The notes: generated from the letters alone by a model not told the origin. 64,000 bases of DNA from Sphingomonas prati (GCF_014643515.1 NZ_BMJP01000001.1:992001-1056000), one strand, 5' to 3'. Numbered from the stretch's first letter, positions 8,665 through 18,740 are shown. Translations and numbers: made by a program.

Positions 8665-10994
8665 GCATCGTCGACACCGCAAAGTCCGCAGCGCAAGGCG
8701 TCGTGCAGGGCGTCATGTCCAAGCTCGTGCCGCTCGCGCCCGACAGCTGGATCCCCGGCGGTACGCCCGATCCGCTGATCCGTCACCAGCACGGCCTGAT
8801 CGGCACGGAAGTGTCGCGGCTCGACGGCCCGCTCAAAGTCCGCGGCGCGGCACGGTTCGCCGCCGAAGTCCCGCTCGACAACCTGACCTACGCCGCGCTC
8901 GTCTTCTCGACGATCGCCCGTGGCCGGATCGCCACGCTCGACACGACCGCGGCGGAGGCGGCCCCCGGCGTCGTGCTCGTCATGACCCACCGCAACGCGC
9001 CGCAGATGAACGCGCCCGCGTTGTTCGGCACCTCAGCCACCGCCTGCGGTGCGAGCAACCTGCCGGTGATGCAGGACGACTCCATCCACTGGAACGGCCA
9101 GCCCGTCGCCCTGGTGTTGGCCGAGACGCAGGACCAGGCCGATCACGCAGCATCGTTGATCGCGGTCGGCTACGCAGCCGAGCCGTCGGTCACCGCGTTC
9201 GCCGATGCCAAGGCGAAAGGCAAGGAGCGCGGCCTGTTCTTCGGGCAACCGCTGGAAAACATCGTCGGTGATGCCGAAGCGGCGCTCGCCAAGGCGCCGC
9301 ACTCGATTGACCGGACATACCGCACCCCGCGCCACGCGCACAACGCGATCGAACCGCATGCCGCGACGATCGCATGGGACGGCGACACTCTGCTCCTCCA
9401 CGACACAACGCAGATGGTGAGCAGCGAGGCGGCGACAGTCGCCGACATTTTCGGGATCGCGGCCGATCAGGTCCGCGTGATCTCGCCCTATGTGGGCGGC
9501 GGGTTCGGGGCAAAGGGGCTCTGGGATCACCAGATCCTGGGTGCCGCCGCGGCGCGCGTCGCCGGTCGCCCGGTCCGGATCGCGCTGTCGCGCGAGGGCG
9601 TCTACCGCATCGTCGGCGGCCGCACGCTGACCGAGCAGCGCGTCGCACTCGGCGCGGAGCCGGACGGCCGCTTCACCGCGCTGATCCACGACGGCACCGT
9701 CGCGATGACGCCGCACAACAACATGCCCGAACCGTTCATCCTCGGCACGCGCTCCGGCTATGCCGCGGACAGTTTCAAGCTGTCGGTCGACACCGTCACG
9801 ATGAACATGATGGCCAACACCTTCATGCGCGCGCCCGGCGAATCCGTCGGCACGTTCGCGCTTGAATCGGCGATTGACGAACTCGCCGACGAACTCGGCA
9901 TCGACCCGATCGCGCTGCGCATCCGCAACGAACCGACCAAGGATCCGCTGTCCGGCCTGCCCTTCTCCTCGCGCCACCTCGTCGCCGCATGGCGCGCCGG
10001 GGCGGAACGGTTCGGCTGGGACGCGCGGCCTGCGGTGCCGGGGTCGCGGCGCGAGGGCGAATGGCTCGTCGGCTTCGGCTGTGCTGCCGCGACCTACCCC
10101 TATTACCGCATGCCCGGCGCCGCCGCGCGCATCACGCTGACCCGCGACGGGGAGGCACTGATCGAGGTCGCCGCGCACGAGATGGGCATGGGCACCACCA
10201 CCACCACCGCGATGGTCGCCGCCGAACGGCTCGGCCTGCCGATCGAGCGGATTACGGTGCGCTACGGCGACTCGATCATCCCCGGCACGATCATGGCCGG
10301 CGGATCGCAACAGACCGCGGCGATCGGCGCGGCGGTCATCGCCGCGCACCGCGCGCTGGTGGCCGAACTGCTCAAGCTCGCCGGCAACGACTCGCCGCTC
10401 GCCGGCCTGTCACCCGACGAGGTCGGCAGCGAGGATGGCGGCCTGACCCGGATCGACGACGCCACCCGCCGCGAAAGCTACGCGTCGATCCTCGGCCGGG
10501 CGCAGCGCGACACCGTCGTCGTGGCCGAACAGGCATCGCCCCCGCTCGAACAGATGCACTGGTCGATGCACTCCTACGGCGCGATGTTCTGCGAGGCGCG
10601 CGTCAACGCGGTCACCGGTGAAACCCGCATCGCGCGCTTCCTCGGCTCGTTCGACACCGGCCGCATCCTCAACCACAAGACCGCGCGCAGCCAGTTTCGC
10701 GGCGGCATCATCATGGGCCTCGGCATGGCGCTGATGGAGGAGACGCAGTTCGACGAGCGCAACGGCCGGATCATGAACCCCAGCCTGGCCGAATATCACT
10801 TGCCCGTGCATGCCGATGTGCCCGACATCGACGTGATCTGGACCGACATCGCCGATCCGCACACCCCGATGGGCGCGCACGGCATCGGCGAAATCGGCAT
10901 CACCGGCGTCGCCGCCGCGGTCGCCAACGCGGTCCACAACGCCACCGGCCGCCGCGTCCGCGATCTGCCGATCACACTCGACAAGCTGCTCTAG
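8661..10994 (+). CDS. Molybdenum hydroxylase, molybdopterin-binding catalytic subunit (PaoC-type)
   Basis: This is the large catalytic subunit carrying molybdenum-MCD cofactor, which hydroxylates aldehydes or N-heterocycles. The 777-residue product shows the a/b-hammerhead start (VRGAARFAAEVPLDNLTYA), the molybdopterin-contact segment SPYVGGGFGAKG, FMRAPGESVGTFALE, GGSQQTAAIG, and near the C-terminus GAHGIGEIGITG with the conserved active-site Glu. The start at 8661 overlaps the FAD subunit (ATGA). No PaoD/XdhC-like cofactor chaperone is present in the window. The substrate cannot be told from sequence. An aldehyde is the family default. Confidence 0.91.
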   Translation: MSIVDTAKSAAQGVVQGVMSKLVPLAPDSWIPGGTPDPLIRHQHGLIGTEVSRLDGPLKVRGAARFAAEVPLDNLTYAALVFSTIARGRIATLDTTAAEAAPGVVLVMTHRNAPQMNAPALFGTSATACGASNLPVMQDDSIHWNGQPVALVLAETQDQADHAASLIAVGYAAEPSVTAFADAKAKGKERGLFFGQPLENIVGDAEAALAKAPHSIDRTYRTPRHAHNAIEPHAATIAWDGDTLLLHDTTQMVSSEAATVADIFGIAADQVRVISPYVGGGFGAKGLWDHQILGAAAARVAGRPVRIALSREGVYRIVGGRTLTEQRVALGAEPDGRFTALIHDGTVAMTPHNNMPEPFILGTRSGYAADSFKLSVDTVTMNMMANTFMRAPGESVGTFALESAIDELADELGIDPIALRIRNEPTKDPLSGLPFSSRHLVAAWRAGAERFGWDARPAVPGSRREGEWLVGFGCAAATYPYYRMPGAAARITLTRDGEALIEVAAHEMGMGTTTTTAMVAAERLGLPIERITVRYGDSIIPGTIMAGGSQQTAAIGAAVIAAHRALVAELLKLAGNDSPLAGLSPDEVGSEDGGLTRIDDATRRESYASILGRAQRDTVVVAEQASPPLEQMHWSMHSYGAMFCEARVNAVTGETRIARFLGSFDTGRILNHKTARSQFRGGIIMGLGMALMEETQFDERNGRIMNPSLAEYHLPVHADVPDIDVIWTDIADPHTPMGAHGIGEIGITGVAAAVANAVHNATGRRVRDLPITLDKLL

Positions 10995-11127
10995 GCCCGC
11001 ACGCCAGACTGCCGTTGCGGGCCAGCCACGGTCGCTGTTGCCGGTCCGCAACACGCCTTGACAGGGTAGGTCGATCGCCGGACCTTGGACCCGACATTGC
11101 CGTCGGACTCCATCAGCGGGCGCGACC

Positions 11128-12036
11128 ATGAATTCACGTCAGATCGAGGTTTTCCACGCCGTTTATTCCAGCAAGTCGGTCAGCGCCGCCGCCCGGATCC
11201 TGAACGTCTCGCAACCCTCGGTCAGCAAGATCCTGAAGCACACAGAAGACCGCCTCGGCTTCAGCCTGTTCCAGCTCGTCCGCGGGCGGTTGGTCGCGAC
11301 CGAGGAAGCGCATATCCTGTTCGGCAAGGCGGACGAGCTCGCCACCCGGATCGGCCTGTTCCAGCAGACCGCGCGCAACCTGAAATCCAGTACCGAAGGG
11401 ATCATCCGGATCGGCGTGCTGCCCTCGCTCGCGCTCTCCGTGGTGCCGGAGGCGATCGCCCGGTTCGGCGCGGTGGCCCCGCGCGTCGGCTTCGACATCA
11501 GCACGATCCATCACGACACGTTCCGCACGGCGCTCACCGCGCGCAACTGCGATTTCGTGATCGGCCATCACCTGCTACGCGATCCCGGGATCACCGCCGT
11601 CCCGCTCGGCACCGGGCGGCTCGGCGCGCTGTTCCGGCGCGACCTGATCCCCGGCGCGCACGACCGGATCGACCGCGACATGCTGCGCGACCATGACGTC
11701 ATCAGCCTGGCGCCCAGCGTCGCGATCGCCGGCCTCGCCGCACCGTTGCTCGCGGACCGGCCGTCGCGTCGCCGCGTCATCACGGTCCGCACGGTCTATG
11801 TCGCCGGTGCGCTGGCGCGGGAGGGGGCGGGCGTCGCGATCATCGACGAATTTACCGCGCGCGGCCTCGCCACGCCCCACCTCTGCTTCCTGCCGCTCGA
11901 TCCGGTCGTCACGTTCGACCTGAATGCGCTGCACATGGCCGAACTTCCGCTGTCGCGCCTGACGCGCAGCTTCCTCGATCTCGTCCGCCAGATCCTCGTC
12001 CCCGCCGCGGGCAGTCCGGGCGCCACCCCGGCCTGA
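11128..12036 (+). CDS. LysR-family transcriptional regulator
   Basis: The 302-residue product has an N-terminal winged helix-turn-helix (MNSRQIEVFHAVYSSKSVSA through LNVSQPSVSKILKHTEDRLG) and a C-terminal periplasmic-binding-like effector domain. The HTH resembles the NocR/OccR/CatM group in having SQPSVSKILK, so a small organic ligand is likely. It sits 133 bases after the molybdenum hydroxylase and about 230 bases before the TonB receptor, both in the same direction. The usual LysR arrangement with a divergent target is therefore absent. Repeated GACAT elements upstream of the receptor make that gene the better guess for a target. Confidence 0.92.
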   Translation: MNSRQIEVFHAVYSSKSVSAAARILNVSQPSVSKILKHTEDRLGFSLFQLVRGRLVATEEAHILFGKADELATRIGLFQQTARNLKSSTEGIIRIGVLPSLALSVVPEAIARFGAVAPRVGFDISTIHHDTFRTALTARNCDFVIGHHLLRDPGITAVPLGTGRLGALFRRDLIPGAHDRIDRDMLRDHDVISLAPSVAIAGLAAPLLADRPSRRRVITVRTVYVAGALAREGAGVAIIDEFTARGLATPHLCFLPLDPVVTFDLNALHMAELPLSRLTRSFLDLVRQILVPAAGSPGATPA

Positions 12037-12093
12037 CGGCGCACCCGCGCGGGGCCATGCCTAAAAGCTATGACCTGCATCCGAAATGATCGG

Positions 12094-12200
12094 GACATGT
12101 CATAAATTATACCGCGCGATTTCGAAGAGGCGACATATAGTGACGATCACGGGAGAGGCGGGGACATAAACAAATCTCTATTCCGTGTCGGGGGACATAA
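12094..12200 (+). promoter_or_regulatory. Regularly spaced GACAT repeats upstream of the TonB receptor (possible operators)
   Basis: GACAT occurs at 12094, 12132, 12163 and 12194, with spacings of 38, 31 and 31 bases. The last two lie in an identical 10-base repeat, GGGGACATAA, at 12160-12169 and 12191-12200. The first is inside an 8-base palindrome, GACATGTC (12094-12101), and between TATGAC (12069-12074) and GTCATA (12099-12104). The 31-base period is close to three helical turns, as expected for a protein binding one face of the DNA. The region is A+T-rich for this genome. Confidence 0.35.
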
Positions 12201-12265
12201 TCGATGCATGCGTGCCAAGCGCGGCATCTCGCCGGAATGGACGTAAGCCCAGGGGGGCCGCCGTC

Positions 12266-14611
12266 ATGATTGCTCTACTCCGTACGCAGCTGCTGCTCGG
12301 CGCCGCGATGTCGATCGCCACGCCGGCGCCGGCCCAGCAGGCCGCCGAGACCGCACCGCCCGCCGATGCCACCACCGCGCATAGCGATCCGAACACCATC
12401 GGCGCATCGCGGGGCGAGTCCGGCGAAATCGTCGTGACTGCGCTGAAACGCGCCGCAACGGTGCAGACGATCCCGATCGCGATCACCGCGCTCGGCGACA
12501 AGGGGCTCGCCAATCTCGGCGCCACGACGATCGCCGACATCATCCGCCAGGTCCCCGGCCTCCAGCTGACCGAAAGCGATTCCGGCCGCACGCGCGTATC
12601 GATCCGCGGCGTCCAGGCGGCCGGCGAATCTACCGTCGGGCTCTACTACGGCGAAACCCCGCTCACCGGCCCGTCGGGCGTCAGCTCGGATCCCGGCGGC
12701 AATACCCCCAACCTGAACCTGTTCGATGTGGAACGGGTCGAGGTGCTGCGCGGGCCGCAGGGGACGCTCTACGGCTCCGGTTCGATGGGCGGCACGCTGC
12801 GCGTCCTGTTCAAGCAACCCGACGCGACGCGCTACGAAGGGGCGACCGAACTCCAGATTTCCGACACGCGCAACGGATCGCTCGGCTTCTTCGCCAAGGG
12901 TGCGGTCAACGTGCCGCTGATCGCGGACAAGCTCGCCGCCCGCGCCGTCCTCTACCGCGAACGCAGCGGCGGCTTCGTCGACTATACCACGCTGCCGCGC
13001 AGCGACGTGAACCGCGCCAATTTCGAAGGCGGCCGCTTCATGCTCGGCCTGACGCCCAACGAGGACATCTCGATCGTCGGCACCGCGCTCATCCAGACGC
13101 AGCGGATCGGCGGCACCTCGCAATGGACCTCCACGCTTGGGCCCTATCAGAACGACGCGCAGGTGTTCCAGCCGTGGTACGACAAGCTGCAGCTCTACAA
13201 CGGCACCGGCCGGTTCGACCTGGGCTTCGCCACCGTCACCGCGATCACCTCCTGGTATAAATGGAAGGTCGAGTCGACGAACGACAACGTCCGGTCCTAC
13301 GCGAACGTCATCTCGCGCAACACCTGGTGCCCGCTCTACACGCGGATCCAGACCGGCGTGAACACCACCACCTGCAATGCCGCGCAACGTGCCGCCTATC
13401 AGGACTATGCCCAGTCGAAGCAGCCGATCGGCGCGTTCCAGCCGCGTTTCGTCAAGAACTTCACCAACGAACTGCGCGTCTCGTCGAACGGGACCGGCCC
13501 CTTCTCGTACACCGTCGGCGCGTTTTTGGAAGACCGCAACGACCGCGTCGACACCATCGTGTTCCCGGGTGACGCCGCGACCGGTGAACAGCGCCAGCCG
13601 ACCGAAAATCTCGGCGGCCGCTACGTCACCAGCAAGGTCAAGCAGACCGCGTTCTTCGGCGAAGGCAGCTATCGCATCCTCGAACCGCTGACCGCGACGA
13701 TCGGCCTGCGCCATTACGACTTCAAGAAGACGGTCGGCGGCGAATATCTCGGCTACAACTTCTTCAACGGCCAGGAACCACGCGCGTACGAGGAGACGAC
13801 CGCCAACGCCAAGGGCTGGGTCAAGAAGTTCAACCTCGACTTCCGGCTGTCGCGCAACGTCCTGCTCTATGCCAATGCCGCGCAGGGCTTCCGCCCCGGC
13901 GGCGCGAACAACATCCCCAACCTGCCGACGGAATATCTCGTCTATAAGCCGGACTCGCTCTGGAACTACGAAGTCGGCGTCAAGACATCGCTGTTCGATC
14001 GGCACGCGACACTCAACGTCACCGCCTACCGCACCGACTGGAAGGACGTGCAGACCTCGGTCTCCACGCTGCAGACCGGCGGCGGCAACTTCTCCTTCAT
14101 CTACAACCTCGCCGGCGTAACGGTGGAGGGGCTGGAGGTCGAAGCAACCGCCAACCCATTCGCCGGGCTCTCGCTCAACGGCTCGTTCAACTACAACAAT
14201 GCCCGGCTCGATGCGGACCAGGTCGACGACACGGGCTTCGTCGTCGCGGCCGGGCTGGAGGGGGACAAGCTCACCTACGTCCCGCGCATGACCGCGTCGG
14301 CCGGTGCCGAATATCGCTGGCCGCTGTTCGGCAATTTTGAAGGTTATGCGCGTACCGACTATACCTACACCGGCAAGATGAACACCGAACTGCGCCCGAC
14401 CAACGCCTTCTACCGCGAGGTCGGCAAGTTCAGCATCGTGAACGCCAGGGTCGGCATGGAAACCGGCGACTTCGGCGTCTTCCTGTTCGTCAACAACGTC
14501 TTCGACGAACTCGGCATCAACCGGGTCAGTTCCGCGACCGGCGTGTCGGATACCTTTGTCAGCGCCCGCCCGCGCACCGTCGGCCTCAACATGCGCAAGA
14601 GCTTCCGCTGA
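12266..14611 (+). CDS. TonB-dependent outer-membrane receptor
   Basis: The product is a 781-residue outer-membrane receptor with a signal peptide ending near PAPAQQA, a TonB-box-like stretch (GEIVVTALKR), the plug domain (IPIAITALGDKGLANLG through RVEVLRGPQGTLYGSGSMGG) and a long beta-barrel ending in RPRTVGLNMRKSFR with terminal aromatic Phe-Arg. I chose ATG 12266 because it begins the signal peptide and follows AGGGGGGC. A GTG start at 12185 would put 27 hydrophilic residues before it. Its stop overlaps the next gene (TGATG). With the linked peptidases, peptide or amino-acid-conjugate uptake is the likely role. This is an inference from context. Confidence 0.93.
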   Translation: MIALLRTQLLLGAAMSIATPAPAQQAAETAPPADATTAHSDPNTIGASRGESGEIVVTALKRAATVQTIPIAITALGDKGLANLGATTIADIIRQVPGLQLTESDSGRTRVSIRGVQAAGESTVGLYYGETPLTGPSGVSSDPGGNTPNLNLFDVERVEVLRGPQGTLYGSGSMGGTLRVLFKQPDATRYEGATELQISDTRNGSLGFFAKGAVNVPLIADKLAARAVLYRERSGGFVDYTTLPRSDVNRANFEGGRFMLGLTPNEDISIVGTALIQTQRIGGTSQWTSTLGPYQNDAQVFQPWYDKLQLYNGTGRFDLGFATVTAITSWYKWKVESTNDNVRSYANVISRNTWCPLYTRIQTGVNTTTCNAAQRAAYQDYAQSKQPIGAFQPRFVKNFTNELRVSSNGTGPFSYTVGAFLEDRNDRVDTIVFPGDAATGEQRQPTENLGGRYVTSKVKQTAFFGEGSYRILEPLTATIGLRHYDFKKTVGGEYLGYNFFNGQEPRAYEETTANAKGWVKKFNLDFRLSRNVLLYANAAQGFRPGGANNIPNLPTEYLVYKPDSLWNYEVGVKTSLFDRHATLNVTAYRTDWKDVQTSVSTLQTGGGNFSFIYNLAGVTVEGLEVEATANPFAGLSLNGSFNYNNARLDADQVDDTGFVVAAGLEGDKLTYVPRMTASAGAEYRWPLFGNFEGYARTDYTYTGKMNTELRPTNAFYREVGKFSIVNARVGMETGDFGVFLFVNNVFDELGINRVSSATGVSDTFVSARPRTVGLNMRKSFR

Positions 14612-15915
14612 TGCCCCGCCTTTCCAGAAGGACTTTCGCTGTGAACCACCCCCTCCTCGCCCTCGCCGCCGCCCTCGCGCTCCCTGCCGCGGGTGCCAAT
14701 GCCGCCGACTATGACGCGACCGCCAAGGCGCTGCTCGCCAGCCCGAAGTTCAAGGCGGCCAAGGCCAAGATCGACGCCGACTACGACACTGTCGTCGCCG
14801 ATATCGTCAAGCTGACCGAGATCCCCGCCCCGCCCTTCAAGGAAGCGACCCGCGCCGCCGCCTATTCCGACATGCTGAAGGCGGTCGGCCTGACCGACGT
14901 CACCACCGATGCGGAGGGCAACACCTACGGCATCCGCAAGGGCACCGGCGGCGGCCCGCTGATCGTCATCTCAGCGCACATGGACACGGTGTTCCCCGAA
15001 GGCACCGTCACGAAGGTCCGGCGGGAGGGCAACAAGCTCTACGCCCCCGGCGTCGGCGACGATACGATGAGCCTGCCCGTCCTGCTCACCTTCGTCCGCG
15101 CGATGGATGCCGCCAAGTTCACCACCACGTCCGACATCGTCTTCATGGGCAATGTCGGGGAGGAAGGCCCGGGCGACCTGCGCGGCATGCGGTATCTCTT
15201 CACCAAGGGCCCGATGAAGGACCGGGTGAAGGCGTTCATCTCGTTCGAACCCGGCCTTGCCGGGCGGATCACCGATGCCGGCACCGGGTCGCGGCGCTAC
15301 AAGGTGACGTTCAAGGGGCCCGGCGGCCATTCGATGGGCGCGTTCGGTACCGTCAACCCGGCCTATGCGATGGCCGCCGCGATGGTCGAATTCGGCAAGA
15401 TGCAGGTGCCGAAGGAGCCGCGCACCGTCTACAATGTCGGCATCGTCGAGGGCGGCACCTCGGTCAATTCGATCCCGTTTGAAACCGCGATGACGATCGA
15501 CATGCGATCGAACGGCAAGGCGGAACTGGCCGCGGAGGAACAGACCTTCCGCGCCATCCTGCCGCGCGCGGTGGCCGCCGAGAATGCGGCGCGCGACACG
15601 ACCGCCGGCAAGATCAGCTTCGACGCCAAGCTGGTCGGTGACCGCCCGGTCGGGTCAACGGCCAAGACCACCGACATCCACCGCATCGCGACCGCCGTCG
15701 CGCAGGCCGGCGGCCTCACCCCGCGCTACGGCGCCGGATCGACCGACTCCAACATCCCGATGAGCCTCGGCATCGAGGCGCTGACGCTCGGTTCCGGGTT
15801 CGAAAGCTTCCGCTCCCACTCGCTCGACGAAGGGCTGACGCTCGACAAGCCGAAGAATGTGGACAGCATGGCGCTGGGGCTAGCGACCGTGCTGATGCTC
15901 GCCGGCGCGCGCTGA
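14611..15915 (+). CDS. M20-family zinc metallopeptidase, exported
   Basis: The 434-residue product belongs to the M20 (ArgE/DapE/CPG2) dinuclear zinc peptidases. Visible motifs are VISAHMDTVFPEG (metal His and catalytic Asp), GVGDDTMS (bridging Asp), NVGEEGPGDLRG (catalytic and metal Glu), the dimerisation-domain segment GPGGHSMGAFGT, and a C-terminal His in FRSHSLDEG. A signal peptide is present (LLALAAALALPAAGANA). The ATG at 14611 overlaps the receptor stop. A GTG at 14641 would start exactly at the signal peptide and is an alternative. It probably hydrolyses peptides or N-acyl amino acids in the periplasm. Confidence 0.9.
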   Translation: MPRLSRRTFAVNHPLLALAAALALPAAGANAADYDATAKALLASPKFKAAKAKIDADYDTVVADIVKLTEIPAPPFKEATRAAAYSDMLKAVGLTDVTTDAEGNTYGIRKGTGGGPLIVISAHMDTVFPEGTVTKVRREGNKLYAPGVGDDTMSLPVLLTFVRAMDAAKFTTTSDIVFMGNVGEEGPGDLRGMRYLFTKGPMKDRVKAFISFEPGLAGRITDAGTGSRRYKVTFKGPGGHSMGAFGTVNPAYAMAAAMVEFGKMQVPKEPRTVYNVGIVEGGTSVNSIPFETAMTIDMRSNGKAELAAEEQTFRAILPRAVAAENAARDTTAGKISFDAKLVGDRPVGSTAKTTDIHRIATAVAQAGGLTPRYGAGSTDSNIPMSLGIEALTLGSGFESFRSHSLDEGLTLDKPKNVDSMALGLATVLMLAGAR

Positions 15916-15974
15916 TGCGACGGCGGCGGCCGTACCCCGCGGCCGCCGATCCCCGACAAGACAGGACACCGGAC

Positions 15975-18740
15975 ATGCGCCATCTGCTGCTCGCCACCAC
16001 CATGCTCGCTGCCCTGGCCGCCCCCGCGCACGCGGCCGACGCGCCCGCCACCGCGCGCATCATCACGGCACCCGAAACCGTCGTCGGCGGCCGGCCCGGC
16101 GCGGACTATTTCCTGGCCGACTATACGGCAATCTCGAAATGGCTGAACCTGGTGGCGGGCCAGACCGACCGGATGAAACTCGTCAGCATCGGCAAGACCG
16201 CGGAGGGCCGCGACCAGTATATGGCGGTCGTCTCCGCGCCCGATAACATCGCCCGGCTCAATCATTACCGCGACATCGCCAAGCGGCTGGCGCTGGCCAA
16301 GGACATGACCGACGATCAGGCCAAGGCGCTGGCGGCGGAGGGCAAGGCCGTCGTCTGGATGGATGCCGGCCTGCACGCGACGGAGGTCGTGAACGCGCAG
16401 ACGCACGTCCAGATTATCCACGAGATGCTGACCCGCAACGATCCGGAAACGCTCCGCCTGCTGGGCGACGACATCATGCTGTTCGTCTTCGCCAACCCCG
16501 ACGGGCTCGAACTCGTCGCCGACTGGTACATGCGCGACCCGAAGAAGGTCACGACGGAATCGATCCCCGTCCTTTACCAGAAGTATATCGGCCACGATAA
16601 CAACCGCGACAGCTTCGCGTCGAACCAGCCTGAAACCACCAACATGAACCGCGCCGGATATCGCGACTGGTTCCCGCAGATCCTGTACAACCAGCACCAG
16701 ACCGGGCCGATCGGCACCGTCGTCTTCATCCCGCCGTTCCGCGATCCCTACAACTTCAACAACGAACCGCTCGTCATCAACCAGACCGACGTCGTCGGCG
16801 AAATGATGCACGCCCGGCTGGTGGCGCAGGGCAAGGGCGGCTGGGTCATGCGCTCCGGCGCACCCTATTCCACCTGGTTCAATGGCGGCGTCCGCACCGT
16901 CGGCTATTTCCACAACGTCATCGGCATCCTGACGGAGATCATCGGCAACCCGACCCCGATGGAGATTCCGCTGGTCCCCGCCAACCAGTTGGCGCGCCAG
17001 GACGAGGTCCTGCCGATCGCGCCGCAGCCTTGGCATTTCCAGCAATCGATTGATTATGTGAAGGAAATGAACCGCGCGATCCTGGACTATGCCTCGCGCT
17101 ACCGGGAAACCGTGCTCTACAATCGCTACGTCATGGGCCGGAACCAGATCGCCAAGGGCAGCCGCGACGAATGGATCGTCACGCCCAAGCGGATCGACGC
17201 GCTGAAGGCGGAAGGCGCAAAGCTGGCCAAGGCCCGGCCGCCTGGTGCGCTCGACGACCTCGTCGGCTACAACAGCCGCGACGTCGTCCCGACTGCGCTC
17301 TACGCCTCGGTCCTGCACGATCCCGCGCTGCGCGCCCCACGCGCCTACATTATCCCCGCGGACGGTCAGGCAGACATGCCGACCACCGTCAAGTTCCTCA
17401 ATTCGCTCATGAAAACCGGCGTCGAGGTCCAGCGCGCGCCCACCGACTTCGATTTCGGCGGCAAGACCTACAAGGCGGGCAGCTTCGTCGTCCGCACCGA
17501 TCAGGCCTATCGCCCGCACGTGCTCGACATGTTCGAGCCGTAGGATCATCCGCAGGACTTCGCCTATCCCGGTGGCCCGCCGATCCGGCCCTACGACATC
17601 ACCGGCTACACGCTCGCGCTCCAGATGAACGTCGCGTTCGATCGCGTGCTCGACACGCCGCCGCCCGCCTTCCCGATCGTGCCTGACGTCTTCGCCGGCC
17701 CGCCGCCCGGCGCGTTGATCGGCGCGGACACCGCCGGCTGGGTCGTCGATCACGCGATCAACAACAGCTTCACGCTCACCAACCGTCTGCTGAAGGCGCG
17801 CCTGCCGGTGCAGTGGATGACCGCCCCGACCGCCGTCGCGGGCCGGACGCTCGCCCCCGGCGCGCTCTGGATCCCGGCCTCGCCCAAGGCGCGCGCCATC
17901 GTCACCGCCGCGGTCACCGAACTGGGCCTCGACGCCTCTGGCATGACCGCCCGCCCGACCGGCGACGCGATCGCAGTGAAGCCCGTGCGGATCGGCCTCG
18001 TCGATCTCTATGGCGGATCGATGGCGTCCGGCTGGACGCGCTGGATCCTCGAACAATATGAGTTTCCCTATACCAGGGTGTTCCCGCAGGAACTCGACAA
18101 GGGCGGCCTGAACCGCCGCTACGACGCGCTGGTGTTTCAGAGCGACGTGCTGGGGCGAGAGGGCCGCCCCGACCGCCCCCAACCCGCCGCCGCCACCCTG
18201 CCCGCGCAATATCGCCCCTGGCTCGGCCGCATCACGGAGGAGAAGACGCTGCCACAGGTCGCGGCCTTCGCCCGCGCGGGCGGTACCGTCATCACCATCG
18301 GTGATGCGTCGCGACTCGGCCCCGCGCTCGGCGTGCCGGTCACCAATGCGCTCGCGCCCGGCGGCAAGAAACTGTCGACCACGCAGTTCTACGTGCCCGG
18401 GTCGATCCTGACCGCGATGGTCGATCCGACCGTACCGCTCGCCTACGGCATGCCGGCGCGCATAAACCTGTTCTACAACAATAATCCGGTCTTCGCCGGC
18501 GCCGGCGACACCTCCGCCGCACGCCGCGTCAGCTGGTTCGCGCAGGACGATCCGCTCGTCTCCGGCTGGGCCTGGGGCCAGCGCGCGCTCAACGGTACGG
18601 CGGGCGTCGTCGATGCCTCGGTCGGCAAGGGCAAGATTTTGCTGATGGGGCCGGAGGTCACACAGCATGGCCAGCCCTATGCGACTTTCAAGTTTCTGTT
18701 CAACGGCTTACTCTACGGTAGCGGTACCACAAAACCGTAG
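15975..18740 (+). pseudogene. M14-family zinc carboxypeptidase interrupted by one in-frame TAG
   Basis: From ATG 15975 the frame encodes a signal peptide (MRHLLLATTMLAALAAPAHA) and an M14 catalytic domain with the HxxE zinc motif (GLHATEVVN), a later zinc-ligand-like His (YNQHQTGP) and a candidate catalytic Glu (IGILTEIIG). At codon 523 (17541-17543) the frame meets TAG in DMFEP-stop-DHPQDFAYPGG. It then stays open in the same frame to 18740 with normal protein-like sequence, so one base, probably CAG to TAG, separates the two parts. The 522-residue front piece keeps the whole catalytic region and may still work. A rear piece could start at ATG 17625. Sequencing error, recent nonsense mutation and amber readthrough all remain possible. 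Confidence 0.85.

Noticed and set aside
11058-11063. TTGACA upstream of the LysR gene as a promoter -35 box.
   Set aside because: The -35 match is exact, but no acceptable -10 lies at 16-18 bases (GACCTT at 17), so I do not list it as a promoter.
12275-14005. A 576-codon minus-strand open frame opposite the TonB receptor.
   Set aside because: Shadow of the receptor gene. No signal peptide or domain logic.
15726-18668. A 980-codon open frame on the minus strand opposite the M20/M14 peptidase genes.
   Set aside because: It has shadow-frame composition (rich in Arg, Asp, His, Val, Gly without domain structure) and lies opposite genes with clear motifs. It is a consequence of high GC and of third-position bias on the true strand.
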